The notes under the pieces were generated by a model. That model ran no database searches, was not told where the DNA came from, and saw only the letters and a list, made by a program, of their open reading frames with translations. The translations under genes and the position numbers were made by a program. Shown here piece after piece: positions 27,424 to 37,514 of a stretch of DNA of 64,000 bases; the stretch's first letter is position 1; every line of letters begins with the position of its first letter. Source of the DNA: Cryobacterium sp. Y57 (GTDB lineage Bacteria; Actinomycetota; Actinomycetes; Actinomycetales; Microbacteriaceae); assembly GCF_002929505.1 (NCBI RefSeq), contig NZ_PJJL01000073.1:248001-312000 (forward strand), given 5' to 3'.

Positions 27424-27429
27424 TAGCGT
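27424..27429 (+). promoter_or_regulatory. -10 box of M20 peptidase gene, leaderless promoter
   Basis: TAGCGT is followed by 6 nt and ATG 27436. Confidence 0.55.
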
Positions 27430-27435
27430 TTGAGC

Positions 27436-28803
27436 ATGCCTTCCATTCCGAACGTGCACCCGGCCGCAAAATCCGCTGATTCAGCTGGAATCTCACCCGC
27501 AGGTCATCCTCAAAAACTTGACCTGACCGCCGAAATCGCGCGTGATCTCATCCGCTTCGACACTACGAACTATGGTGCCGGCCGTTCCAACGGCGAAACG
27601 GAAGCCGCAGAATACGTCGCCGAGAAGCTGCGAGACCTCGGCCTCGTGCCCGAACTCTTCGATTCCGAACCCGGTCGGACCAGCGTTATCGCCCGGGTCA
27701 AGGGTCGCGACGCCGCCCGGCCGGCTCTGGTCGTGCACGGTCATCTTGATGTTGTTCCGGCTGATGCCGCGAACTGGAGCGTCGACCCGTTCGGCGGCGT
27801 TATCAAGGACGGCCTGCTGTGGGGGCGAGGCGCTGTCGATATGAAAAATATGGACGCTATGATTTTGGCCTCTCTGCAGGACGTGATCAGTGCCAATGGT
27901 GCGCCAGAGCGCGACCTCGTCATCGCCTTTTTCGCCGATGAGGAGGCCGGCGGCGTGCTCGGCTCGCACTTTCTCGTTCGCGAGCATCCGCACCTGTTTG
28001 ACGGAGCCACCGAGGCGATCAGTGAGGTGGGCGGATACTCCATAACGCTCGGCGGTCAACGTGCCTACCTCCTGCAAACCGGGGAGAAAGCGCTGATCTG
28101 GGTCAAGCTGGTTGCGCGCGGCGAAGCTGGGCACGGCTCGCGAATGCACCCCGACAACGCCGTCACTCGGCTCGCCGAGGCCGTGGCGAAACTCGGACGT
28201 TACGAATGGCCCATTCGCCTGACCGACACGACCGAACAGCTTCTCGGCGAAATCGCCCGCATTCTCGATGTTGACCCGCAACGGGTCGGCCCGGACGAGC
28301 TCGCTCTGGCGACCGGCACGGCGACCGGCTTCATTCAGGCCAGCCTGCGCACGACGACCAACCCGACCGGCCTCACCGCTGGCTACAAGCACAACGTCAT
28401 CCCCGACACGGCAGAGGCCCTCATCGACATCCGCGCGCTGCCCGGCGAGGAAGATCTCGTGCTCTCCCAGATTCAGGAGATTGTCGGCGCTGACATCGAA
28501 ATCGTCACCATGCACCGCGATATCGGTCTGGAGACTGCATTCAGCGGACCGCTGATCGAAGCGGTCGTGAGCACCCTGGAGCGCCATGACCCCGGCGCGC
28601 CGGTGCTCCCGTACCTGCTGTCGGCGGGAACGGACAATAAAGCGCTCAGCACCCTGGGCATCAAAGGGTACGGTTTTGCGCCCCTTCGCCTCCCAGGGAA
28701 CTTGGACTTTCCTGCGATGTTCCACGGAGTGGATGAGCGGGTACCGCTCGACGCACTAGTGTTTGGCAGGCAGGTTTTGACCGACCTGCTCTCACAATAT
28801 TGA
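27436..28803 (+). CDS. M20-family metallopeptidase
   Basis: The 455-residue protein has the two-metal site of the M20/ArgE/DapE group: HGHLDVVP, GRGAVDMK, and the acidic FADEEAGG with the general-base glutamate. A dimerisation domain follows (residues about 205-340), and the catalytic domain closes near HGVDERVP. It most likely cleaves a dipeptide or N-acyl amino acid; annotation as a succinyl-diaminopimelate desuccinylase is not supported. ATG 27436 is chosen over a TTG six bases upstream because of the promoter. Confidence 0.88.
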   Translation: MPSIPNVHPAAKSADSAGISPAGHPQKLDLTAEIARDLIRFDTTNYGAGRSNGETEAAEYVAEKLRDLGLVPELFDSEPGRTSVIARVKGRDAARPALVVHGHLDVVPADAANWSVDPFGGVIKDGLLWGRGAVDMKNMDAMILASLQDVISANGAPERDLVIAFFADEEAGGVLGSHFLVREHPHLFDGATEAISEVGGYSITLGGQRAYLLQTGEKALIWVKLVARGEAGHGSRMHPDNAVTRLAEAVAKLGRYEWPIRLTDTTEQLLGEIARILDVDPQRVGPDELALATGTATGFIQASLRTTTNPTGLTAGYKHNVIPDTAEALIDIRALPGEEDLVLSQIQEIVGADIEIVTMHRDIGLETAFSGPLIEAVVSTLERHDPGAPVLPYLLSAGTDNKALSTLGIKGYGFAPLRLPGNLDFPAMFHGVDERVPLDALVFGRQVLTDLLSQY

Positions 28804-28878
28804 AGCTGTGAGGTGCAGCCGGGGCCCGATGGGTTCGGGTTCCCTGAGTATTTTATGTAATCCAAGAAAGCGCGGCGT

Positions 28879-29733
28879 GTGGACTTTCTGAATGCGATCA
28901 TTCTGGGCCTCGTTCAGGGGTTGACCGAGTTCCTTCCGGTGTCGTCGAGTGCGCACATCACGATCGTCGGCCAGTTTCTCGGCACCGGTGATGACCCGGG
29001 TGCCCGATTCACGGCCATCACCCAGATTGGCACTGAAGCTGCCGTCGTCATCTTCTTTTGGCGCGATATCGTGCGCATCATCGGCCAATGGGCAAAATCG
29101 CTCACCGGCAGAGTGTCCCGCAAAGATCCGGATGCCCGCATGGGCTGGCTGATCATCCTGGGATCGCTTCCGATCATCATTCTCGGCCTGCTGTTCCAAA
29201 ACCAGATTGAAACGGTGCTGCGCTCACTCTGGATCACCGCGACCATGCTCATCGTCTTCGGCATTCTGCTGGGTATCGCCGACCATGTCGGCGCCAAAAG
29301 GCGCCAACTGCAGGACATTACCGTCGGCCACGGCGTGATCTACGGATTCGCGCAGGCGCTCGCACTCATCCCCGGCGTATCACGATCGGGCGGGACCATC
29401 ACTGCCGGGCTGTTCCTCGGCTACGAACGCGCAGCAGCGGCCCGGTATGCGTTCCTGCTGGCCATTCCCGCCGTGCTCGGCAGCGGCTTCTACCAGGTGC
29501 ACAAGTCCGTCGCCGATCCCTGTTTGGCGGGCGCGACCACGTGCACTCCCGAAATTTTTGGACCGCTCGAAATTCTGGTGGCCACTATCGTCGCCTTCGT
29601 TGTGGGCCTCGCTGTGATCGCGTTCTTCATGAACTACATTTCGCGACGGAGTTTTCTGCCGTTCGTGATCTATCGCATCCTGCTGGGTATCGTGCTGTTC
29701 GTGCTCCTCGGAACGAACGTTATCTCCGCCTAA
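28879..29733 (+). CDS. uppP: Undecaprenyl-diphosphatase UppP/BacA
   Basis: The 284-residue polytopic membrane enzyme recycles undecaprenyl pyrophosphate to undecaprenyl phosphate outside the cytoplasmic membrane for peptidoglycan synthesis. Motif 1 is [12 protein letters not shown] and motif 2 is [10 protein letters not shown]. It has about eight membrane segments. The start is GTG 28879. It sits just before mshC, as in many actinobacteria. Confidence 0.94.
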   Translation: MDFLNAIILGLVQGLTEFLPVSSSAHITIVGQFLGTGDDPGARFTAITQIGTEAAVVIFFWRDIVRIIGQWAKSLTGRVSRKDPDARMGWLIILGSLPIIILGLLFQNQIETVLRSLWITATMLIVFGILLGIADHVGAKRRQLQDITVGHGVIYGFAQALALIPGVSRSGGTITAGLFLGYERAAAARYAFLLAIPAVLGSGFYQVHKSVADPCLAGATTCTPEIFGPLEILVATIVAFVVGLAVIAFFMNYISRRSFLPFVIYRILLGIVLFVLLGTNVISA

Positions 29734-29794
29734 CCGGTTCCCGAAGCGGTCGCTGCAGCAACGACGGGTCGCAAACCCACCGCCGCATCGAAGC

Positions 29795-29800
29795 TAGGCT
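29795..29800 (+). promoter_or_regulatory. -10 box of mshC, leaderless promoter
   Basis: TAGGCT is followed by 6 nt and ATG 29807. Confidence 0.55.
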
Positions 29801-29806
29801 TGAAGC

Positions 29807-31099
29807 ATGCGTGCATGGGAACGACCCGAAATTGTCTCTGTCCCCGGCGAGTCGAGTGCACCCTGGCTCCACGACACAAAAACCGACAGTCTGGTGCTGG
29901 CCCAGCCGCTCGATTCAGCCCGACTCTACGTCTGCGGCATCACGCCCTACGATGCGACCCACATTGGCCATGCCAACACCTACCTTGCCTTCGACACCCT
30001 CCAGCGAGTCTGGATCGACGCCGGTTACCGCGTGCACTATGCCCAAAATGTGACGGATGTCGATGACCCGCTCCTGGAGCGGGCGACCGCCACCGGCGTC
30101 CACTGGCGTGACCTGGCCGAATCACAGGTGGAACTCTTCCGCACCGACATGAAAGCTCTGGGCATCATTCCGCCGAATGATTTCGTTGCCGTGACCGAGG
30201 TCATCGACGAGATAGTCGCCGCCGTAGCCCTCTTGCAGGAGGCGGGACTGGCCTATCCGGTCCCGACGGACGACGCCTTCGCTGGGGCGGGCGGAACGAT
30301 CGCCGTCGACTTATACTTTGACATTCGTGCCGCCGAAGCCCGTACCGGCTGGGCGCTTGGTGACGAGAGCAACCTCGACCTCGACAGCATGCTGCGCCTA
30401 TTCGCCGAGCGCGGGGGAGACCCCGACCGGGCAGGCAAACGCGACCCACTCGACCCGCTGCTCTGGAAGGCTGCGCGTTCGGGGGAACCGGCGTGGGAGT
30501 CTCCGGTCGGCGCCGGGCGACCAGGCTGGCACATTGAGTGTTCGGTGATCGCCCTCAAAGAACTCGGCATAGATTTCACCGTGCAGGGGGGCGGATCTGA
30601 CCTGATCTTTCCGCACCACGATATGAGCGCCGGGCATGCGCAGGCGTTGTCCGGACATCCGCTCGCCGGGGTCTACAGCCACACGGGCATGGTCGCCTAT
30701 CAAGGCGAGAAGATGAGCAAGTCGCTCGGTAATCTCGTTTTGGTCTCCGGACTACGCGCTCAGGGTATTGACCCGCGTGCGATTCGCCTGGCCTTATTGG
30801 CCCACCACTATCGCACCGACTGGGAATGGACCGACGCGCTCCTGGAGGAGGCCATCGCGCGCCTCTCCGTGTGGTCTGCAGCCTTCGGCGCTTCGGCCGT
30901 TTCCGCAGCCGAGAACGTTCCTACCGTGGAGTCGCCTGGAACGGCGGCTTCGCTCGTGCAGTCCCTGCGCCTCGCACTCCGCCACGACCTCAACACCCCC
31001 GAGGCTCTGAGGCTCGTCGACGACGCGGCCGCCGGTCAGCTCGATGACGTGAGCCTGGTGAATCGTGCCGTCAGTGCGCTGCTCGGCGTCGCTCTGTAG
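29807..31099 (+). CDS. mshC: Cysteine-1-D-myo-inosityl 2-amino-2-deoxy-alpha-D-glucopyranoside ligase MshC
   Basis: The 430-residue enzyme joins cysteine to GlcN-inositol in mycothiol synthesis. It is a CysS paralogue: GITPYDATHIGHAN carries the HIGH-like motif, GWHIECSV a zinc-cysteine region, and KMSKS the second ATP motif. The early RPEIVSVPG and the MSKSLGNLVLVS segments separate MshC from CysS. It shows mycothiol-based thiol chemistry, limiting the organism to Actinobacteria. The promoter supports a leaderless mRNA. Confidence 0.94.
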   Translation: MRAWERPEIVSVPGESSAPWLHDTKTDSLVLAQPLDSARLYVCGITPYDATHIGHANTYLAFDTLQRVWIDAGYRVHYAQNVTDVDDPLLERATATGVHWRDLAESQVELFRTDMKALGIIPPNDFVAVTEVIDEIVAAVALLQEAGLAYPVPTDDAFAGAGGTIAVDLYFDIRAAEARTGWALGDESNLDLDSMLRLFAERGGDPDRAGKRDPLDPLLWKAARSGEPAWESPVGAGRPGWHIECSVIALKELGIDFTVQGGGSDLIFPHHDMSAGHAQALSGHPLAGVYSHTGMVAYQGEKMSKSLGNLVLVSGLRAQGIDPRAIRLALLAHHYRTDWEWTDALLEEAIARLSVWSAAFGASAVSAAENVPTVESPGTAASLVQSLRLALRHDLNTPEALRLVDDAAAGQLDDVSLVNRAVSALLGVAL

Positions 31100-31134
31100 A
31101 ACCGAGCCTCGTCTGCGGCTGACCCGCTGCGTTC

Positions 31135-32091
31135 CTAGTGCCGTGGCCCGTCGGGTCGGCTTCCGGGACCATCGGGCCGGCCGTCTGCGCGCCCGTCGCG
31201 TCCGTCGGTGCCGCGCCTGCGCAGATACTTCTCGAATTCCTGAGCGATCGCCTCGCCGCTTGCTTCTGGTGAGTCGACGGTGTCCCTGGCCTGCTCGAGC
31301 TGGGCGATGTACGCGGCCATGTCCTCGTCTTCGCCTGCTAGGACATCAATACCGGTCTCCCACTCAGCCGCCTCGGTCACGAGCGCACCGCGGGGGATGA
31401 CCACATCTATGACCTCTTCGAGCTTGTCGATCAATGCGAGCATCGCCTTGGGCGATGGTGCGTTGTGCACATAGTGCGGCACAGATGCCCAAATCGATAG
31501 GGTCGGGATTCCCACCGTTTCAGCGGCATCGGACAACACGCTGAGTATGCCGACCGCTCCCTCGTAATTGCTGCGTTCAATTTGCAGTTCGGCCCGCACC
31601 TGCGCGTTATCACTCGAGACGAAAATAGAGATCGGGCGGGTATGCGGAACGTCGGCCAGCATGGCGCCCAAAAAGACGACGCCGCTGATGTCGGCGGCCA
31701 GGGCCGCGTCGAGTATCTCCGCGGCGAAGCTCTTCCAACTGCGGGACGGCTCCGTACCGATCAGCAGAAAGATATTGCCCGCGTTCGTTCCACTGACCCG
31801 CAACTCGGCGTCGTCCGCCAGTGGCACGCTCAGCGCCCCAGGGGTCTTCGGACCATACATGATCGCTCCCGGCCAACCGAGAGTACGCACACCATCCTCG
31901 TTCGTTGACACGGTCGGCCGGTTGAATTGGTAGTCGAAGTACAACTCCGGATCGACCTCGGTGATCTTCTCAACGTCGAGTAATTCTTTCAACGCACGAA
32001 CCGCCCCCGTCGCGGCCTCTCCGGCATCGTTCCAGCCTTCGAAAGCGACGACGAGCAGCCGTCCGCCCAGAAACCCATTACCGTCAGTCAC
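31135..32091 (-). CDS. PAC2-family protein
   Basis: The 318-residue protein has the PAC2 pattern: VVAFEGWNDAGEAATGA near the N-terminus, LLIGTEPSRSWKSFAAEI, LGAMLADVPHTRP and ASVPHYV. PAC2 proteins are related to proteasome assembly chaperones, and their bacterial role is not known. The last 25 residues are a low-complexity DGR/DGP-rich tail. Start is GTG 32089-32091 with GAGGA upstream. No proteasome genes are in this window. Confidence 0.85.
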   Translation of the reverse strand: MTDGNGFLGGRLLVVAFEGWNDAGEAATGAVRALKELLDVEKITEVDPELYFDYQFNRPTVSTNEDGVRTLGWPGAIMYGPKTPGALSVPLADDAELRVSGTNAGNIFLLIGTEPSRSWKSFAAEILDAALAADISGVVFLGAMLADVPHTRPISIFVSSDNAQVRAELQIERSNYEGAVGILSVLSDAAETVGIPTLSIWASVPHYVHNAPSPKAMLALIDKLEEVIDVVIPRGALVTEAAEWETGIDVLAGEDEDMAAYIAQLEQARDTVDSPEASGEAIAQEFEKYLRRRGTDGRDGRADGRPDGPGSRPDGPRH

Positions 32092-32149
32092 CGTTTATAT
32101 CCTCAATTTTTCAGCCTCCCATATGGAGAGCCTCCGTCAAGGATAGGCG

Positions 32150-32938
32150 GTGGCCCTACACTTGAACCCCGTGAATGTTTTTTCTCCGCCCCTGCCCTTG
32201 CCCGATTCTCTACCCGCCGCTGTCCTGTGGGATATGGACGGCACGATCGTCGACACCGAACCGTACTGGATGCGTGCCGAGACCGAGCTCATGGCCGAGT
32301 TCGGCGGTGTCTGGACTCACGAAGACGGAATGTCGCTGATCGGATCAGGATTGTGGAATTCTGCGGCAATTCTGCAAGCCCGGGGCGTCGATCTCACCGC
32401 GGACGCCATTGTCGCCCGCCTCACTGACCGCGTGCAGCAGCAGCTGGCCGAACACGGGATTCCGTGGCGTCCAGGATCTCGTGAGCTTTTGCGGCAGCTG
32501 AAAGCTGCCGGCGTCCCGACCGCACTCGTCACGATGTCGGTGGAGCGCATGGCTCGCCAGATCATCGACCTCATCGATTTTGCAGCATTCGATGTCGTCG
32601 TTGCCGGCGATATGGTCGAAAACAGCAAGCCGCATCCTGATCCGTATCTGGTCGCCGCCGAGCAACTCGGCGTGGATCCGGCAACGTGCATCGCGATCGA
32701 GGATTCCGTGCCGGGTGTCGAATCCGCTGTTGCCGCCGGCACGATCACCATCGCTGTTCCCCACCAGATCGACCTGCCGAAGAGCACGCTCTACACTCGC
32801 TGGCCGACGCTCGACGGGCGCACGATCCACGATATCGCCGCGTTGTATCACCGTTCGAAGCGTTCCGACGAGCTCTCTCCTGTTCATCCCTTCGCTCCTA
32901 CCGGGGCCGCCCGAAACGAAAGCGCACCACTCGCATGA
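32150..32938 (+). CDS. HAD-family hydrolase
   Basis: The 262-residue protein has DMDGTIVDTE (motif I) near residue 28, TMSVERMA (motif II) and the IEDSVPGVESAVAAG block (motif IV). This is the beta-phosphoglucomutase-like/GPH group. Start GTG 32150 follows AAGGAT; a second GTG at 32171 is possible. It overlaps trmI by 4 bases (ATGA). Confidence 0.85.
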   Translation: MALHLNPVNVFSPPLPLPDSLPAAVLWDMDGTIVDTEPYWMRAETELMAEFGGVWTHEDGMSLIGSGLWNSAAILQARGVDLTADAIVARLTDRVQQQLAEHGIPWRPGSRELLRQLKAAGVPTALVTMSVERMARQIIDLIDFAAFDVVVAGDMVENSKPHPDPYLVAAEQLGVDPATCIAIEDSVPGVESAVAAGTITIAVPHQIDLPKSTLYTRWPTLDGRTIHDIAALYHRSKRSDELSPVHPFAPTGAARNESAPLA

Positions 32939-33936
32939 GCAGCAACCAGGTCATTCAAAACAGCGGACTTTTTCGTGTCGGCGACCGGGTGCAACTCACC
33001 GGGCCCAAGGGGCGGATGAACACCATCACCCTTCAGGAAAGCCTGACCTTTCACACCCACCGCGGCATCCTCAAGCACGACGACATCATCGGGCAGCCCG
33101 ACGGGTCGGTCGTCACCAACAACGTTGGCGTTGAGTACCTGGCGCTCCGACCGCTTTTGGTGGACTTCGTGATGAGCATGCCGCGCGGTGCAGCCATCAT
33201 CTACCCCAAGGACGCGGCCCAGATTCTGGCGCAGGCCGATATCTTTCCCGGCGCTACCGTCGTTGAGGCCGGCGTTGGTTCCGGTGCGCTGTCGCTCTGG
33301 CTGCTGCGCGCAATCGGGCCGGCCGGCCGTCTTGCGTCCTTTGAACGGCGCGAGGAATTCGCCGACGTCGCTCGCGACAACATAGCTACCTTCCTCGGCA
33401 ATGATCCGCAGAACTGGACCATCACCCTGGGCGACCTTGCCGAGACGCTGCCCGATACCATGCCGCCGCAGAGTGTCGACCGGGTGGTCCTCGACATGCT
33501 CGCGCCTTGGGAATGTCTCGGCGCCGTCTCCGAAGCTCTCAAGCCAGGAGGAGTGCTGCTGTGCTATGTCGCCACGGTCACGCAATTGTCTCGTGTGGCC
33601 GAGGCCGTCCGCGGCAGCGGTTTTTATACCAATCCGGATTCCAATGAAACGATGATTCGTGGTTGGCACGTGGAGGGACTTGCAGTGCGTCCCGACCACC
33701 GGATGATCGGTCACACCGGGTTCCTGATCACCGCACGTCGGCTCGCCCCCGATACAATCCTCCCCGAGCTGAAGCGACGTCCGTCCAAGACGGACTTCAG
33801 CGACGCGGATGTCGAGGCCTGGACCCCGGGGGCGCTTGGTGAACGCAACGTCAGCGCCAAGGTCATGCGCAAACGTGTGCGGGCCGCTGGCGCGAGCGCC
33901 GAGCTCTCCAAGGCTCGCGACCTCGACGCCGGTTAG
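32935..33936 (+). CDS. trmI: tRNA (adenine-N1-)-methyltransferase TrmI
   Basis: The 333-residue protein methylates A58 in the T-loop of tRNA. Motifs seen are HRGILKHDDIIGQ, the AdoMet site VVEAGVGSGALSLWLLRAIG, and LDMLAPWE. Its length is above the typical 280 because of a charged C-terminal tail (residues 290-333). It starts at ATG 32935 and is translationally coupled to the HAD gene. Confidence 0.92.
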   Translation: MSSNQVIQNSGLFRVGDRVQLTGPKGRMNTITLQESLTFHTHRGILKHDDIIGQPDGSVVTNNVGVEYLALRPLLVDFVMSMPRGAAIIYPKDAAQILAQADIFPGATVVEAGVGSGALSLWLLRAIGPAGRLASFERREEFADVARDNIATFLGNDPQNWTITLGDLAETLPDTMPPQSVDRVVLDMLAPWECLGAVSEALKPGGVLLCYVATVTQLSRVAEAVRGSGFYTNPDSNETMIRGWHVEGLAVRPDHRMIGHTGFLITARRLAPDTILPELKRRPSKTDFSDADVEAWTPGALGERNVSAKVMRKRVRAAGASAELSKARDLDAG

Positions 33937-34066
33937 GATAGGGCCCGGCCCGTTTCGGTTGAACTGCGCCGAAACTGCAACCACCTGGACCCAGCCGCAC
34001 CCGCACCAATCTCACACTCGCGCAGCAGATTCATGCTGCGGCAACCCCGTACCGAAAGAAGGACTT

Positions 34067-35014
34067 GTGCGCAAAGCATCCGCGCTGATCGTCACCGCCG
34101 GCCTCGTGATGACGGCATTGACCGCCTGCGCCGGCCCCGGCACGGCGGGGGCCTCCTGCGAAGCCGCTGCCACGTCCGGTGCGGCCTCGGCGTTGGTCTC
34201 GACCTCCGGCGACTTCGGTTCGGCGCCCGACGTCAGCTTTCCGACACCGCTCAAGTCGTCGACTACTCAGCGCACGCAAATCATCGAAGGTTCCGGTGAG
34301 AAGCTCGTAGCCGGTCAGATGATCTCCGCCGTCATGACTATGTATAACGGAACGACCGGCGCTGCCATTCAACAAGCTCCGTTCGACGGCAGCGTTGCCT
34401 TTCCCATTGCCCTCGCCGACACCACTCTTCCCGGGATAGTCGCCGGCCTGCTGTGCGCCCGCGAAGGTGAGCGCATCGCGGTCGTCATTTCCCCTGACGA
34501 TGGGTTCGGTCCGGCCGGCGGTAGCGAGCAGCTTCAACTGGGAGCGACGGATGCTGTAGTGGTCGTCGTTGACATCGTCAAGGCGTATCTGCCGCGAGCT
34601 GACGGAGCTAACCAGATCGTCGCCAATGGCCTTCCCGCCGTGGTGCTCGATGAAAACGGCGTCCCGGGCATAGTCGTCCCCAACGGGGACGCTCCCACCA
34701 CGCTCGAAATGGGAGTGCTGAAGCAGGGTGCCGGCGAAAAGGTCAAGGAGGGGTCGACGGTCACGGTGAATCTCGCCGGCGTGCTGTGGAAAGAGAAGAC
34801 AAGCTTCGTGTCGACCTGGACCAACGGAAGCCCCGTTCAAATGGTCCCCAGCGCGGTGATCCCCGGCCTGGCAACAGCACTCATCGGACAGACGGTTGGT
34901 TCACAGATCGTCGCTGTCATTCCTCCCGACCAGGCCTACGGTGACACAGCGGATGCCACTATTCCGGCAGGTTCCACACTCGTTTTCGTCGTCGACATTC
35001 TCGGCGTCGACTAG
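34067..35014 (+). CDS. FKBP-type peptidyl-prolyl isomerase lipoprotein
   Basis: The 315-residue protein has a signal peptide ending in a lipobox-like LTAC (Cys near residue 21), so it is probably anchored outside the membrane. Two FKBP-like modules follow, with the GDTADA/IPAGSTLVFVVDIL tail typical of the C-terminal one. It should help fold exported proteins. GTG 34067 has AAGAAGGA upstream. It lies 14 bases before pafBC. Confidence 0.85.
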   Translation: MRKASALIVTAGLVMTALTACAGPGTAGASCEAAATSGAASALVSTSGDFGSAPDVSFPTPLKSSTTQRTQIIEGSGEKLVAGQMISAVMTMYNGTTGAAIQQAPFDGSVAFPIALADTTLPGIVAGLLCAREGERIAVVISPDDGFGPAGGSEQLQLGATDAVVVVVDIVKAYLPRADGANQIVANGLPAVVLDENGVPGIVVPNGDAPTTLEMGVLKQGAGEKVKEGSTVTVNLAGVLWKEKTSFVSTWTNGSPVQMVPSAVIPGLATALIGQTVGSQIVAVIPPDQAYGDTADATIPAGSTLVFVVDILGVD

Positions 35015-35028
35015 GTCGGCTGGTCCGT

Positions 35029-37170
35029 ATGTCTATCCCGCCAGAGTCGGAACCTCCAAAAAGCGCGACCGACGTCAAGCCGCTGCCGGTCACGGCTCCG
35101 GAACGGCTGTTCAGCTTGGTTCTCGCGCTCGTGGCAACGGAAGCAGGGCTGACCAAGGCCGACATTCTCGCGAACGTGCAGGGTTACCGACAGCGATTCT
35201 CGTCGGCCGGCTCGAATGAGAGTCTGGAGCGCCAGTTCGAGCGAGACAAGGATGACATCCGGGAATTGGGAATTCCGCTCGAAACACTCGAGTCGCCCGA
35301 CGATCCGGGCAGCAATCACTTTTTGCGGTATCGAATTCCAAAGGGTCTCTACGACCTACCCGCCGACGTGACCTTCACTCCCGACGAGGTGTCCCTACTC
35401 AAACTCGCTGGCACGGTCTGGCGGGAAGGATCATTGTCCGGGGAATCCCGCCGGGCCCTGATGAAGCTGAACTCGCTCGGTGTCGAATCGAGCGAACCGG
35501 TCCTCGGCTATGCACCCTCGCTGCGCACGCAAGACCTGAGCTTCGAACCGTTGAGCAAAGCCCTCGACCGGGCGCAGATCGTGGCTTTTCTCTACCTCAA
35601 ACCGGGGGAGACCAAGCCGGTCCGTCGCGAGGTTGCTCCGCGTGCGTTGGTGCAGCACGAAGGCCGCTGGCACCTCTACGCAACGGATGAGGTCGCTCGC
35701 GCACCGCGCACCTTCCTGCTGGCTCGCATCGTGGGCACGGTGACAGTGCTCGCAAACTCCATTCCGACTTCGATTGGCGACGAAACAGCGGGCAACACGA
35801 CAGATAGTGCACGCGCTCTCTGTGAACTCGATGCCCTGTGGGCGAGTAATGTGGCCCACCTCGTCGTGGTGTCAGGATCCGACGCCGCAGTGCGGCTCGC
35901 CGCCCGCCAGGCGGCTCAGTGCCCAGCGCCCCAGCCAGGCCATCCGATGACGCTCGAGCGCACCCTGCATTTCACCGACGTGAACATCCTTGCCGACGAA
36001 CTGGCCGGGTTCGGCCCCGAAGTGTTCGTCGAGAGTCCACTCGCGTTGCGCGCCGCCGTGCGCGAGCGACTGGTTGCCGCTCGTGACGCGCATGCCAGCG
36101 TTCTCCCCGCGTTCCCACCCGGCCGCGTACAGCGCCGCCGCCCGACTCTGCTGTATGCGCAGACCTCCCAGCCAGTCAGCCAGCCTCGAGTCGCCGGAGA
36201 TCAGCTCACCCTCTTACTCTCCCTCGTTCCGTACTTGATCGATCAGGGGCCGGTCACCGTCACCGAGGTGGCCGAGCACTTCGGACTGTCAGTGGAACGA
36301 GTGCGCACACTGGTCCGCCTCATCGCGCTGTCTGGTATTCCTGGGGAAACACGTCAATACCTGCACGGTGACCTGTTCGACATTCTCTGGGACGAATTCG
36401 AAACCAATGATCGAATCGTACTCACCCACCAGGTCGCCATCGATGACTCCCCGCGATTCTCCGCGCGCGAGGCCGCAGCACTTATCGCCGGACTGCAGTA
36501 CCTGTGTGCCCTGCCGCACAACGCCGACACCGATGCGATCGCGTCGCTGATGGCAAAGTTGACGCGCGGCTCATCGGCGCCACCCACCCAGGTCGCTGTC
36601 GCGCAGCGCGATGCCGGCGCAACTCGCGAGATTGTGCAGGCTGCCCTCAGCACAGGAATGCAGGTCGAGTTCGATTATCTCAATGCGCGTGGCGACCAGG
36701 AACACCGCCTCGTCGATCCCTTGCGCATTGAATCCGTCGACAGCGACTGGTACCTCCGGGGCTGGTGCCACCTTCGCGAAGCCGTACGAACCTTCCGTCT
36801 TGACCGGATGACCGACCCTCGCGTCACCGCCGCACCGCGCAGTTCGCACACGATGGACCTGCTGCTGCCGGACACCCTGTTTCAGCCGTCCAGCGACGAC
36901 GTTGATGTGCGACTCGAACTCCCTACCGCGGCGCTACCGTTGCTGGCCGACTACCGACCCGAGCGGTCCGAGGTGGTCGGAACAGGCGCGCGCACGCGCA
37001 CCACCCTTCGCGTCGCCCATGCCCACGTGCTCAAACGCCTCATTACCAGCCTCGCCGGCATCGTCACCGTGCTTCAACCGGCAGAATCACGCTCGGTTGT
37101 TTTCGCCTGGGCCGCAGCCGGACTGGCGCAGTACCCCGGCAATAATCAGCGCCAGGTAGATGAGGGTTAG
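35029..37170 (+). CDS. pafBC: PafBC: fused WYL-domain DNA-damage response activator
   Basis: The 713-residue protein is a head-to-tail fusion of two HTH-WYL proteins. The first half has a winged helix (residues 25-85) and WYL core RWHLYATD; the second has a winged helix near residue 400 (PVTVTEVAEHFGLS) and WYL core DWYLRGWC, followed by a WCX domain. PafB and PafC are separate genes in most actinobacteria and fused in Arthrobacter, where the structure has been solved. The fused protein activates mycobacterial-type DNA-damage genes. No pafA or proteasome genes are in the window. Confidence 0.92.
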   Translation: MSIPPESEPPKSATDVKPLPVTAPERLFSLVLALVATEAGLTKADILANVQGYRQRFSSAGSNESLERQFERDKDDIRELGIPLETLESPDDPGSNHFLRYRIPKGLYDLPADVTFTPDEVSLLKLAGTVWREGSLSGESRRALMKLNSLGVESSEPVLGYAPSLRTQDLSFEPLSKALDRAQIVAFLYLKPGETKPVRREVAPRALVQHEGRWHLYATDEVARAPRTFLLARIVGTVTVLANSIPTSIGDETAGNTTDSARALCELDALWASNVAHLVVVSGSDAAVRLAARQAAQCPAPQPGHPMTLERTLHFTDVNILADELAGFGPEVFVESPLALRAAVRERLVAARDAHASVLPAFPPGRVQRRRPTLLYAQTSQPVSQPRVAGDQLTLLLSLVPYLIDQGPVTVTEVAEHFGLSVERVRTLVRLIALSGIPGETRQYLHGDLFDILWDEFETNDRIVLTHQVAIDDSPRFSAREAAALIAGLQYLCALPHNADTDAIASLMAKLTRGSSAPPTQVAVAQRDAGATREIVQAALSTGMQVEFDYLNARGDQEHRLVDPLRIESVDSDWYLRGWCHLREAVRTFRLDRMTDPRVTAAPRSSHTMDLLLPDTLFQPSSDDVDVRLELPTAALPLLADYRPERSEVVGTGARTRTTLRVAHAHVLKRLITSLAGIVTVLQPAESRSVVFAWAAAGLAQYPGNNQRQVDEG

Positions 37171-37173
37171 CGG

Positions 37174-37488
37174 ATGCCGTGGTGGTCGTGGTTGCTGATC
37201 TGGGGCGTTTTGGTGGCCGGTCTTGTCGCGGTCCTCATCTGGTGCGCGGTGGCGCTCTTCCGCAAAGCCGTCACAACCCTGCACGCTCTTGAGGCCCTCA
37301 ACGATCAAGTTTCCTCAGTGGACCTCGATGTGCCGTCGGTCTGCGCCTCGTTCATCCCCGCCGTATTCGCAGACTCGGCCGTGTTGCTCCGGAATGTCGA
37401 GCAGAATCGCGCTGACCGCGGCCACCGGAGTCAGGTGCGGCGCGATGCGCGGATCGTGCGGGGTAAACTGTTTCCAACCGCCCGCTAG
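37174..37488 (+). CDS. Small single-pass membrane protein
   Basis: The 104-residue protein has one hydrophobic helix (about residues 4-29) with a short outside part and a basic cytosolic C-terminus. It starts 3 bases after pafBC, so it is probably translated with it. I do not recognise the family. Candidate -10 TAAACT for tatA lies inside its end (37464-37469). Confidence 0.7.
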   Translation: MPWWSWLLIWGVLVAGLVAVLIWCAVALFRKAVTTLHALEALNDQVSSVDLDVPSVCASFIPAVFADSAVLLRNVEQNRADRGHRSQVRRDARIVRGKLFPTAR

Positions 37489-37514
37489 CTAGCTAACACA
37501 GAGGACACACCCTC

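Noticed and set aside
27493-28725. 410-codon minus-strand open frame over the M20 peptidase
   Set aside because: No domain or ribosome site; shadow of a well-supported gene.
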